From: Ahaetulla prasina
Lineage: Eukaryota > Chordata > Lepidosauria > Squamata > Colubridae
Direction: 5' to 3'
NCBI RefSeq assembly: GCF_028640845.1
Contig: NC_080540.1
Span: 258,030,958-258,094,957, forward strand
Length of the DNA: 64,000 nt
Each line of letters starts with the position of its first letter. Within the stretch, counting starts at the first letter, position 1. This document shows positions 55,821 to 64,000 of this stretch, piece after piece. The position numbers and the translations under genes are program-made. The notes under the pieces are model-generated. The model worked only from the letters and a program-made list of their open reading frames with translations. It was not told the DNA's origin and did no database searches.

Positions 55821-56614
55821 TCTGAAAATAGAAAATGTTTTCTGTTTTAAATATAGGACATGTCCTAGCTCACCCTGATGAGATGAAAAAAAAAAAACCT
55901 CTGTTTTGACAGATCTTTTAATCTTATTTAATCAATGCACCCAATCCACCATGAAGATAATACTGAGGAATTACTGCTTTAAACGGGATAACTGATTTAC
56001 CTGGAGTTAGTTGCATGTTAAACCTTTGTGCTTTCTCATTTCTCAAGAAGAAATGCTCTGTAATCAGGTTTTGGAACATGAATTCACTCTTAACTGTCAG
56101 ATATAAAGTAAAAGCAGAAGTTAACCAAGTTAACAGTCAAATGAAGAACCGGTTTTAGTGTTATTATTCTAAGATATTCAATTGTCCATTTGGTACTTTA
56201 CCTTATTTTTTGCAAAGCTTTAGATTCTATGAAAGAAATATTGACTTTCATTTCCCCTCCTGCACTCAGCCTTTTAGTGGTTTACATTCATCAGTGCGCC
56301 TGCATGAACAGCTAAATTCCATCCATCTTGAAATGTCAGTAAACTTTTAGTATAAAAGCTAGTGCAGTCTTTGACAGCTCAGCCATTTTTAAATGGACAG
56401 GGAAAGGCTTTTCTGCATTTTCAAAATTAAGCAGTAGTCAAAATCATTCTAACATACTGTATGCTAATGGTTTTTTTTTAAGAAAGTGTAATGTGAGAGT
56501 ATTTCTGTGAGTGGAACGAGAATGGAAGTCCATCTGAAGTTATGCCATTATTACAACATGAGAAGATGCTCCAGCTGAATTTCCCATGATTCAGCTTTAT
56601 GCTAACAAGGTGCT
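55821..56614. other. Unclassified sequence
   Basis: No family recognised. Confidence 0.4.
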
Positions 56615-56649
56615 GATTATAGAATCATAAAGCTGGAGATCTTCTAGTT

Positions 56650-56939
56650 CAGAGGTGGGTTTCAGCAGGTTCTGACCAGTTCGGGAGAACCGGTAGCGGA
56701 AATTTTGAGTAGTTTGGAGAACCAGTAGTAAAAAATTCTGCCCCGCTCCCATCTCTTCTCTGCCTCCCAAGTCTCAACTGATTGGGAGGAAATGGGGATT
56801 TTGCAGTAACCTTCCCCTGGAGTGGGGAGGGAATGGAGATTTTACAGTATCCTTCCCCTGCCATGCCCACCAAGCCATGCCATGCCCACCAAGCCACACC
56901 TACAGAACCAGTAGCAAAATTTTTTGAAACCCACCACTG
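56650..56939. mobile_element. Non-autonomous hAT element, family F5 (290 bp)
   Basis: Ends CAGAGGTGGGTTTCAG and TGAAACCCACCACTG with perfect 8-bp duplication TTCTAGTT (56642-56649 and 56940-56947). Interior GAACCGGTAGCGGAAATTTT. No transposase. Confidence 0.95.
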
Positions 56940-56979
56940 TTCTAGTTCAACCCCCTGCCTCAGGCAGGAATCCCTATAC

Positions 56980-57075
56980 CAGGGGTCTGCAAACTTGGCT
57001 CTTTTAAGACTTGTGGACTTCAACTCCCAGAGTTCCTCAGCCAGCAAAGCAAAGAGCCATGTTTGCAGACCCCTG
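56980..57075. mobile_element. Palindromic hAT MITE, family F1 (96 bp)
   Basis: CAGGGGTCTGCAAACTTGG start and GTTTGCAGACCCCTG end. Perfect 8-bp duplication CCCTATAC (56972-56979 and 57076-57083). Part of the right arm is deleted. Matching changes in both termini (TCTGCAAAC and GTTTGCAGA) preserve pairing. Confidence 0.95.
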
Positions 57076-57202
57076 CCCTATACCATCCTGAACAAATGGT
57101 TCCCATTCTTTCCTTGAAAACCTCCAACAACTGCAGGAGGCAAACTGTTCCATTATTTCTTACTGTCAGGAAATCATCAAGTCATACAAGGCTTTGATTG
57201 GT

Positions 57203-57459
57203 CATCCAAAGATGCTTTTTCAGGAGGCAACTGGACTTCCTTGGTTTTTTTTTTTTTTGAAGACATTTCACTTCTCATCCAAGAAGCTTCTTCAGCTCTG
57301 ACAGAATAGTGGAGAATAGAAGGATTTATATTCCTTGCAGACAGCTGGTCATTTGCATTTTATGAAATGTCTTCAGAGAAAAAACAAGACAGTCCAGTTG
57401 CGTCCTGAAAAAACACCTTTGGGACAACCATGACCTGGATGACTGAAAATCTCTACAGA
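57203..57459. repeat. Foldback repeat family P with spacer
   Basis: Left arm CAGGAGGCAACTGGACTTCC and CATCCAAGAAGCTTCTTCAG, spacer GGATTTATATTCCTTGCAGA, right arm AAGACAGTCCAGTTGCGTCC and GACCTGGATGACTGAAAATC. CTTTGATTGGT flanks both sides (57192-57202 and 57460-57470). Confidence 0.88.
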
Positions 57460-57470
57460 CTTTGATTGGT

Positions 57471-58142
57471 TAGTTTAAATGTCCTTCCTCAGAAGCTATA
57501 CCCATTTTCTTTAGAAAATCCATTGCTGGCTGAACCTACCTTTCTTTCAAAAGAATGGAGAATTAAAGCTAGCTCTAGACAGAAAGTTAATGCTGCAATA
57601 TGTCCAATTCATACATATATAATCAAAAGGAATATGATAGCTGAACCTATATTACAGAGGTTGAAGTCTCTATGCTCTCTTCCCACCCCTCCGCCAAGTT
57701 GTTACACTCAGTTTCAAAATTAACTGAGCAGAGTCGGGAGAGCCAACTCTTAAATTTCACAATGAAATACCCATCTAGAAAATCCCATAGCATTGCTGTG
57801 GAGAGATAAAATCTGTTTACTCTAGTAATATATCATTACAACAGTGGTTAATAGATAAATTCCTAACGCGGTAATTTTTGTGGCTATTTATAGTCTGGAT
57901 GTTATAGTTATCAAAAATCTTGGTTACTCATGAGGGGGCACTTTTGCCCTCTCTCCAGTAATTGCATATAATGCCTCCTTTCTCCTTCTGACCAACTCAT
58001 TATCATAGTCACAGTCTGGTCTCCAAAGGGTATTGTCTGAAAGACTGTACTCAAAAAAGGCTTAATGGTCATCCCAGGCATGGAGCTACCTGGGTGGATG
58101 ATAACGAACTACAGTGATTGCGCAGTGATTGCGTGGGTGATT
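57471..58142. other. Unclassified sequence
   Basis: No family recognised. 57931-58142 may be a degraded upstream part of the following LINE-C. Confidence 0.35.
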
Positions 58143-58517
58143 GAGGGAGCAGTTCGGAGCTCCCATGTAACACCCATCCTGCGCAGACTGCACTGGCTGC
58201 CTGTTGTCTTCCGGGTGCGCTTCAAGGTATTGGTGACCACCTTTAAAGCGCTCCATGGCTTAGGACCGGGATATTTACGGGACCGTCTACTGCCATCTTC
58301 TATCTCCCAATGACTGGTGCGTTCTCACAGAGAGGGACTCCTTAGGGTGCTGTCAGCTAAGCAATGTCGACTGGCGGCTCCCAGGGGAAGGGCCTTCTCT
58401 GTGGGGGCTCCTACCCTGTGGAACGAACTTCCCCCTGGACTTCGACAACTACCCGACCTCCGGCCCTTTCGCCGCGAACTTAAAACTTATTTATTCTGTC
58501 TCGCTGGACTGGCTTGA
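58143..58517 (+). pseudogene. LINE-C protein C-terminus
   Basis: Reads SSHVTPILRRLHWLPVVFRV, RFKVLVTTFKALHGLGPGYL, then a single in-frame TGA at 58311-58313. It then continues in the same frame with MRSHREGLLRVLSAKQCRLA, AFSVGAPTLWNELPPGLRQL and FRRELKTYLFCLAGLA to a stop at 58515. Apart from that stop the segment is intact and resembles the 3' end of L2-group LINE proteins. The reverse transcriptase core is absent. Confidence 0.88.
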
Positions 58518-58715
58518 ATTTTTTTTTTAATTTTTAACTGGTTTTATGGGTTTAAATTTTTATTAATTTTACAGGGTTGATATTGTATTTTAAAATGGGG
58601 TCAAATTGAATAAGTTTTTTAATGTTTGTTTTTTAGTATTGTATGTGTTGTTTTTGTATTTTATTGTGACTGTAAACCGCCCTGAGTCCTTCGGGAGAAG
58701 GGCGGTATACAAATT
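58143..58715 (+). mobile_element. LINE-C, 5'-truncated, complete 3' end
   Basis: Coding C-terminus, about 180 bp of 3' non-coding DNA, and the terminus CCGCCCTGAGTCCTTCGGGA followed by GAAGGGCGGTATACAAATTA, which itself forms a short stem. It ends in an ATT repeat. Confidence 0.92.
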
Positions 58716-58717
58716 AA

Positions 58718-58804
<87 letters not shown>
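58716..58804. repeat. (ATT)n-(AAT)n strand-switching microsatellite
   Basis: About 17 ATT units turn, without a spacer, into about 13 AAT units near 58765, giving a near-perfect inverted repeat of about 40 bp per arm. Confidence 0.95.
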
Positions 58805-58806
<2 letters not shown>

Positions 58807-59873
58807 AGAATTATCTATTAGTTTGCTGCTCAGAACAAGGTCTTTTGACTTGATGACTTATATATTGTACAAGTGTGGTTATCATCCCTCACCTTTGTTG
58901 CTATTAGCAACCAAATTATTAAGGGACATATGAGCTGAAGTTATACTTTCATAATCCCCATGTATTCTATCTACTATGGAAAATTGATTAAAACAAACTG
59001 ATATAAATTCTTACCTATCCTATCTCCAGCCTTGGAATCGAAACCAGATTTAAATAGTGGCTTGCAATGAGTAAAACGGATACCAAGCAAATTACTCTCC
59101 TTAGCAATATCATCTTAGACTACCTGAAGTATGGAAAGCAGATAGTGTATAAAAGGAAAAAGAGCCAGTGCTTACAAGCCCTCTGCTATCTCTGTACAGT
59201 GCTTTCACACAGCTATCCATTAGTGCAATGTTGCACTCTAGTTTATATTACTTGGTCAGCACAAGATCATTGGGAGAGATACACATGAGTAAAGAGATAT
59301 ACATGAACTATCTCAGTGGGAATTTCTACACTTCTATCAACCATTGAATCTTATGCTTGGAAACATTTTTTTTTCTATTACATACCCCATGATATTGCTT
59401 TGATTTAATCGACAGTCCATGAGTAAGACAAACTTAAGTCATCCTTAGCTGTATCAGTTTTAAAATGGTATTTTCCACATTATTCTATCATCACCCAAGG
59501 CAATTTGAAGGTGCTGAAAAAGCTTTTAAAATTTGTCACCCATTACCAAGGAGGGAAGAAAGCTGACTGCCTAGTGAATTGAAAAATGGGCAGCAAAGGC
59601 AAGAAATGAATTTGCGGTGGGGATAGCAAATAACATGCTGATATTTTTTTCTGGCAGCTGAAGGATGGGTGGATTGCACCTCAGCTCTACAGCAGGGAAA
59701 GGTTTTTGAATCTTTGAAATTCAAAGGTTGCAACCTATTTTGTTACCTCAAGATACCGGTAGCTTCATAGAGACAAAGCCTGAACTGAATTCCAGAAATA
59801 TTTCAAGGTATTTTTATGAAATATCCTTTTAACAATTTGGATTTCATAGTCAAGGTGAACCAACGATCAATCA
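58805..59873. other. Unclassified sequence
   Basis: No family or exon recognised. Confidence 0.4.
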
Positions 59874-60525
59874 AAATAGAGCTGGAAGGGACTTCAGAGG
59901 TCTTCTAGCTCAAGCAGGAGTCCCTATAGCCGTGATGGCAAACCTATGGCACGTGTGCCACAGGTGGCACGCATAGCCTTATCAGTGGGCACATGAGCTC
60001 AGCTTTGGCACATATGTACAAACTGGCCAGCTGATTTTTGGGCCTTCTCGAACCACCAGGAGCATGGAAAATAGTCTGTTTCCTGCCTCTGGAGGGCCTC
60101 AGGGGAGGAATTCCCATTTTTTGCTGTCCTTAGTTTCCAGAGCCTTTCTAGGAGTCTGGGGAGGGCAAAAATGGCCTTCCTCACCCCCCAGAGGCCCTCC
60201 AGAGGCCAGAAACGGCCTGTTTGCCAACTTCCAGTGTGTGTGTGGGGGGGGGGGTTGTGCGTGCATGCACAGGGGCAGGGTGCATAGAATTATGGGTATT
60301 GGCACACACACGCGGGCGACCCCCCTCCCCCTCTTCCTGGCATGCGATGGCAAGAAGGTTAGCCATCACTGCCCTATACCATTTCAGACAAGTGACTGTC
60401 CAGTCACTTCTTAAAAACCTCCAGTGATGAAGCACCAACAACTTATGATGGCTTTTTTATTCCACTGGTTAATTGTCCTCACTGTTAGGAAGTTTCTCCT
60501 TAGTTCAAGTTGCTTCACATTTCAA
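59874..60525 (-). mobile_element. CR1 LINE 3' end, split by F3 hAT
   Basis: 59874-59939 and 60372-60525 read together as a reverse-strand CR1 end: GAGCTGGAAGGGACTTCAGA, CTCAAGCAGGAGTCCCTATA, CTTAAAAACCTCCAGTGATG, CTGTTAGGAAGTTTCTCCTT. More diverged than the TTATG-tailed copies. Confidence 0.87.
59940..60371. mobile_element. Non-autonomous hAT element, family F3 (432 bp)
   Basis: Ends CCGTGATGGCAAACC and GGTTAGCCATCACTG. 8-bp duplications CCCTATAG (59932-59939) and CCCTATAC (60372-60379). The interior has two GGCC(C)TC...GGGAGG-like blocks in opposite orientation (60085-60200). Same family as 1770-2041. Confidence 0.93.
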
Positions 60526-60874
60526 CAGTAACTTTCATTGATGTGACTGCATAGCAGATATTAATATTGATCTTTGACTGAATAATGTAGTGATAGAAGT
60601 GAATCATTCCCAGACTTTTAGCATTGGTTACTTTAAATGTGTTATTCCTGCCCTAAGAAGGAAAACTGCAAGTGAAAATTTACATTTTTTTCTTGAAAAA
60701 TACATGTAATAGGATTTTGTTAGATTTTCATTCAAAGTTTACTTGAAATCAGCCACTATCTCATGGCCTAATCTCATCAAAAACAACAACAACCAACCAA
60801 CCAACAAACAAATCTGTCATCCTGATTGACTGAATAATAGTTAAACTATATATTCAATAACATTTATTATAGTA
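60526..60874. other. Unclassified sequence
   Basis: CAACAACAACCAACC-type short repeat near 60783-60811. Otherwise nothing recognised. Confidence 0.4.
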
Positions 60875-60959
60875 AGAATAGAATAGAATAGAATAGAATA
60901 GAATAGAATAGAATAGAATAGAATAGAATAGAATAGAATAGAATAGAATAGAATAGAAT
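60875..60959. repeat. (GAATA)n microsatellite at L2 tail
   Basis: About 17 units. It is the reverse complement of the ATTCT repeat following the L2 copy at 20131. Confidence 0.97.
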
Positions 60960-61444
60960 TTTATTGGCCAAGTGTGATTGGACACACAAGGAATTTGTCT
61001 TGGTGCATATGCTCTCAATGTACATAAAAGAAAAGATACGTTCATCAAGGTACAACATTTACAACACAATTGATGGTCAATATATCAATATAAATCATAA
61101 GGATTGCCAGCAACAAGTTATAGTCATACAATCATAAGTAGAAAGAGATTGGTGATGGGAACTATGAAACGATTAATAGTGCAGATTCAGTAAATAGTCT
61201 GACAGTGTTGATGGAATTATTTGTTTAACAGAGTGATGGCCTTTGGGAAAAAACTGTTCTTGTGTCTAGTTGTTCTGGTGTGCAGTGCTCTATAGCGTCG
61301 TTTTGAGGGTAGGAGTTGAAACAGTTTATGTCCAGGATGCGAGTGATCTGCAAATATTTTCACGGCCCTCTTCTTGATTCGTGCAGTATACAGGTCCTCA
61401 ATGGAAGGCAGGTTGGTAGCAATTATTTTTTCTGCAGTTCTAAT
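60960..61444 (-). mobile_element. L2 LINE 3' end, truncated by gypsy insertion
   Basis: On the minus strand it matches 19630-20131: TAGAACTGCAGAAAAAATAA, then the TATGTCC/TTTCAACTCCTACCCTCAA block, the 3' non-coding end, and TTGGCCAATAAAATTC. The match stops exactly at the LTR start at 61445, so the remainder should resume beyond the window on the far side of the gypsy element. Confidence 0.93.
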
Positions 61445-61622
61445 TGTAATGTATCTTTAAATGTTTTGGCGGGAAACAAGCACGTTGCTGATTGGTTGAA
61501 GCCGCCGACTAAACTGTATTTAAAGAGAGGTTTTTCCCAGCCCGGGTTGCTGGGTTCACCATATAGTAAAGAGCTGTTGTCACTATCCTGGTCTCCTGCC
61601 TCGTTATTGCCCGAATCTAACA
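61445..61622 (+). repeat. 5' LTR of gypsy element 2
   Basis: 178 bp, with about five substitutions relative to the element 1 LTRs. The E2F-like site (61464-61476), inverted CCAAT and a TATTTAAA motif are retained. Confidence 0.95.
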
Positions 61623-61623
61623 C

Positions 61624-61641
61624 TGGCGACGAGGATGGGAT
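61624..61641 (+). promoter_or_regulatory. Primer-binding site, tRNA-Ser(GCU) type
   Basis: TGGCGACGAGGATGGGAT equals, from memory, the reverse complement of the 3' end of vertebrate tRNA-Ser(GCU) including CCA (ATCCCATCCTCGTCG plus CCA). Confidence 0.78.
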
Positions 61642-61721
61642 CTCGAGGCTAAGAGCGCCAGGAAAAGAGCTGAACTCACCAGGAAGACGCGAACCCAGCA
61701 AAACAAGGGCGGAAAGCAGCG

Positions 61722-64000
61722 ATGTCCGGCTACACACCGCCAGCGCCATTCGACCCAGCGAAGGAGAAATGGGGGTCATACATGGCTCGCTTCGAGTGTT
61801 TCCTCGAAGCGAACGAACTTCAAGGAGTTTCCGACAACAGGAAACGAGCCTATTTCCTGAGCCACTGCGGTCCAGAAGTCTTCGACACCGCAGAATCCCT
61901 GGCTGAGCCAACGCCGGTACAGTCGGTACCGTGGCAAACTCTGCAGACTCTGCTGAAAGCACATTTTGCACCGATGCCATCCAAGTATGTGCAACGGTTT
62001 GAATTCGGGGAGCGCAGACAGCAAGAAGGCGAGTCCATCAGTGCATACATGGCCGCCCTAAGAAAAGCCTCAAAACACTGCGAGTATCGAGACTTGGACG
62101 AGGCATTGCTGGAGCAACTCATCCGCGGGGTCAGGGACATCCGTTTGCGGAGGCGGCTACTGTCCAAGAGCAACCTAACGCTAGCAAACGCCTTGGACGA
62201 AGCCAGGGCGCACGAGATGTCTACCCAAGCGGCGGAAACCCTACAAAAGCAGGTCACACCAACGGCTGGTGTGAAATCAACCCCGGTCCACAGCGAAGAG
62301 GTCCAGGCCGAATCGGACGGTGAGGAGGAGGAAGGAGTTTTCCACACCGGGAGGCCGGAGAAAGACGACCGGGGCGACTGCGCGAGTTGCGGAGGGCAAC
62401 ACCAACGACAACAATGCAGATTTAAAGATGCAACTTGTCGGCGATGCGAAAGGAAGGGGCACCTAGCACAGGTCTGTCGAGCTCCCCAACCTTCCCGCCA
62501 AAAATTCAAACCGGCCAATCAGAGCGCGGGAACGATGAAGCGGCCCGCGAGTGGTCAGTTTAAAAAAGGCGCGAAATTGAATCAAACTGTCGTGAGAGTG
62601 GGTCACGCATCAACACGCCTAGAAAATAAAATCTTCACAAAAGCAAAAATTGAGGGGGTGCCGTGCCGATTGGAGGTGGACACCGGCTCATCGATCACGA
62701 TCATGTCCTGGGACAACCTCGTGAGAGCCTTACCCGCCATCGCAAAGCGCAAACTGCAACCACAAAGACTCAAAGTACAGGACTACCAGGGGAATCGCAT
62801 CCCTGTTCGAGGGGTAACGTCCGTCCACGTCGAGTATGGACACTACAAGAAAACCCTGCCCATCACCATCGTCGATGGGACCCTGCCAAGCTTGTTGGGA
62901 CTGGACTGGTTCCGAGCATTGGGCATGGGAGTGACCGGAATCTTCAGAAACGAAGTCGACCTCAAAGACGCACTCATGAAGGAGTTTGGGGACGTTTTCA
63001 AAGACTGCCTGGGCAAGTACAAGGGGACCCCTATATCCTTTAACTTAGACCCCCAAGTTGCCCCTATCCGTCTAAAGGCTAGGAGGGTCCCGTTCGCCCT
63101 AAAGCCCAGGATTGACCGGGAACTGGATAAACTAGTAAACCAGGGAATTCTAGTGCCAGTTGACCATGCTAAGTGGGAGACCCCTATAGTCACCCCAGTC
63201 AAACCGGACGGATCGGTCCGGATTTGCGCTGACTACAAGGCAACGCTTAACAAAGCGTTGCAAAAGAGTGCTTACCCCGTTCCGGTGGTACAGCACTTAC
63301 TGCACTCAATGGGGCAAGGGCAAGTTTTTGCCAAGCTAGATCTGGCCCAAGCCTACCAACAGCTGCCCGTAGATAGCAACACAGCCGAAGCTCAGACAAT
63401 TGTGACTCACAGGGGGGCGTTTAAGTGTACCCGATTACAGTTTGGGGTCAGTGTAGCTCCAGGGTTATTCCAGAACCTGATGGAGCGGCTATTGCAGGGC
63501 CTCCCAGGGGTGGTACCATACTTTGACGATGTACTGGTATCCGCTGAAAATCTAGAGGAATTAGGGGTAAGGCTGCGAAAAGTTTTGGGCATTTTCTGGT
63601 CTGCCGGTCTCACGGTTAAATTAAGCAAATGCCAGATCGGGGTCGAGTCTGTGGAATTCCTGGGCTACCGGATAGACAGGGAAGGGATTCACCCCACTGA
63701 GAGCAAGGTACGGGCCATCAGGAAGGCCCCGGTTCCAAAAACCAAAACAGAGTTACAGGCATTCTTAGCTCTGGTCAACTTCTACGCAGTATTCTTAAAG
63801 AATAAGGCAACAGTAGCCGAGCCGCTGCATAAATTACTTGCAAAGTCGGCTGCATGGTCTTGGGGAAAAGCGGAAGCTAGGGCATTCGAAGGGGTAAAGA
63901 ATCTCCTAACGAGTGATAGCCTCCTTATCCAATACAATGGCACGCTGCCATTAGTGTTAAGCTGCGATGCATTTCCCTATGGGGTGGGGGCTGTGCTCAG
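61722..64000 (+). CDS. gypsy 2 gag-pro-pol polyprotein (3' incomplete)
   Basis: Open without a stop from the ATG at 61722 to the window edge, at least 759 codons, in a single frame with no shift between gag and pol. Gag starts MSGYTPPAPFDPAKEKWGSY; a CCHC knuckle (CRRCERKGHLAQVC) lies at about 239-252. The retropepsin-type protease has its active-site DTGS at 320-323. The reverse transcriptase spans about 430-640, with the palm motif FAKLDLAQAYQQLP and the catalytic YFDD at 600-603. The connection follows, and RNase H begins near 745 (SCDAFPYGVGAVL). Integrase should follow beyond the edge. All key residues visible are intact, so this copy may be competent. I give no reconstruction of the missing part. 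Confidence 0.93.
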   Translation, partial: MSGYTPPAPFDPAKEKWGSYMARFECFLEANELQGVSDNRKRAYFLSHCGPEVFDTAESLAEPTPVQSVPWQTLQTLLKAHFAPMPSKYVQRFEFGERRQQEGESISAYMAALRKASKHCEYRDLDEALLEQLIRGVRDIRLRRRLLSKSNLTLANALDEARAHEMSTQAAETLQKQVTPTAGVKSTPVHSEEVQAESDGEEEEGVFHTGRPEKDDRGDCASCGGQHQRQQCRFKDATCRRCERKGHLAQVCRAPQPSRQKFKPANQSAGTMKRPASGQFKKGAKLNQTVVRVGHASTRLENKIFTKAKIEGVPCRLEVDTGSSITIMSWDNLVRALPAIAKRKLQPQRLKVQDYQGNRIPVRGVTSVHVEYGHYKKTLPITIVDGTLPSLLGLDWFRALGMGVTGIFRNEVDLKDALMKEFGDVFKDCLGKYKGTPISFNLDPQVAPIRLKARRVPFALKPRIDRELDKLVNQGILVPVDHAKWETPIVTPVKPDGSVRICADYKATLNKALQKSAYPVPVVQHLLHSMGQGQVFAKLDLAQAYQQLPVDSNTAEAQTIVTHRGAFKCTRLQFGVSVAPGLFQNLMERLLQGLPGVVPYFDDVLVSAENLEELGVRLRKVLGIFWSAGLTVKLSKCQIGVESVEFLGYRIDREGIHPTESKVRAIRKAPVPKTKTELQAFLALVNFYAVFLKNKATVAEPLHKLLAKSAAWSWGKAEARAFEGVKNLLTSDSLLIQYNGTLPLVLSCDAFPYGVGAVL

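Larger units (their letters stand above)
56615..57175 (-). mobile_element. CR1 LINE 3' end, split by two hAT elements
   Basis: Pieces 56615-56649, 56948-56979 and 57084-57175 together read as a reverse-strand CR1 3' end: TCTAGTTCAACCCCCTGCCT, CAGGCAGGAATCCCTATACC, GAAAACCTCCAACAACTGCA and TTACTGTCAGGAAAT. The two gaps are filled by hAT insertions with perfect 8-bp duplications. Confidence 0.88.
61445..64000 (+). mobile_element. Ty3/gypsy LTR retrotransposon 2 (runs off the window)
   Basis: Same family as 49707-52364. 5' LTR, PBS, and one continuous gag-pro-pol frame visible up to the start of RNase H. No inactivating change is seen in the 2,556 bp present. It is inserted in a reverse-strand L2. 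Confidence 0.95.

Noticed and set aside
60854..61069. SILFY-repeat reverse frames
   Set aside because: Translation of the (GAATA)n microsatellite at the L2 tail.

Overview
The window looks like intergenic or intronic DNA from a squamate reptile, most likely an advanced snake. The diagnostic features are Sauria-type SINEs (tRNA-like head, BovB-like tail), CR1/L3 LINE copies whose 3' ends run straight into pentanucleotide microsatellites (ATTCT, TTATG, TTCTG), L2 copies ending in the same ATTCT repeat, and many small hAT-type transposons. I found no convincing host protein-coding exon, tRNA, rRNA or CRISPR array. Nearly every coding-like stretch belongs to a transposable element.

Layout. 0-4 kb: CR1 tail, two hAT elements and a 364-bp tandem duplication that copied part of one of them. 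4-11.4 kb: four CR1 copies, one split by a hAT element carrying a coiled-coil coding fragment that looks captured, plus a SINE and an old CR1 with an avian-style tail. 11.4-17.4 kb: mostly repeat-poor, with one Sauria SINE. 17.4-24.2 kb: an LTR-like repeat, a 1.85-kb L2, SINEs, a 1.05-kb hAT inserted in an R2-like LINE relic. 24.2-31 kb: repeat-poor apart from short palindromic MITEs. 31-36.7 kb: a jockey-type LINE (called LINE-B here) split by a CR1, further LINE-B pieces, and a second LINE family (LINE-C). 38-44.4 kb: a second LTR-like copy, a LINE-1 with a 15-bp target duplication, and a degenerate LINE with a C-terminal zinc finger, split by two hAT elements, one of which has a purine-rich core of about 1 kb. 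45-49.5 kb: LINE-B copies and a foldback element. 49.7-52.4 kb: a Ty3/gypsy element with identical LTRs but lacking protease, reverse transcriptase and RNase H. 52.4-61.4 kb: Sauria SINE, LINE-C, foldback and hAT elements, two reverse-strand CR1 copies hosting hAT insertions, and an L2 interrupted at 61445. 61.4-64 kb: a second gypsy element of the same family with one open gag-pro-pol frame running off the window.

How the parts interact. Six hAT terminal-repeat families share a CAG...CTG end structure and 8-bp target duplications, so one or a few transposases could have mobilised them; no transposase gene is visible here. Three of these families inserted independently into the homologous site GTATAGRG in the 3' end of three different CR1 copies. 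The gypsy LTRs carry a consensus-like E2F site, an inverted CCAAT box and a TATA-like motif, and the primer-binding site fits tRNA-Ser. The tRNA-headed SINEs at 10.0 and 20.2 kb share their 3' tail with LINE-C, which suggests that LINE as their mobiliser. Nesting gives relative ages: R2-like, LINE-B, L2 and the zinc-finger LINE are hosts, while CR1, hAT and gypsy elements are later insertions.
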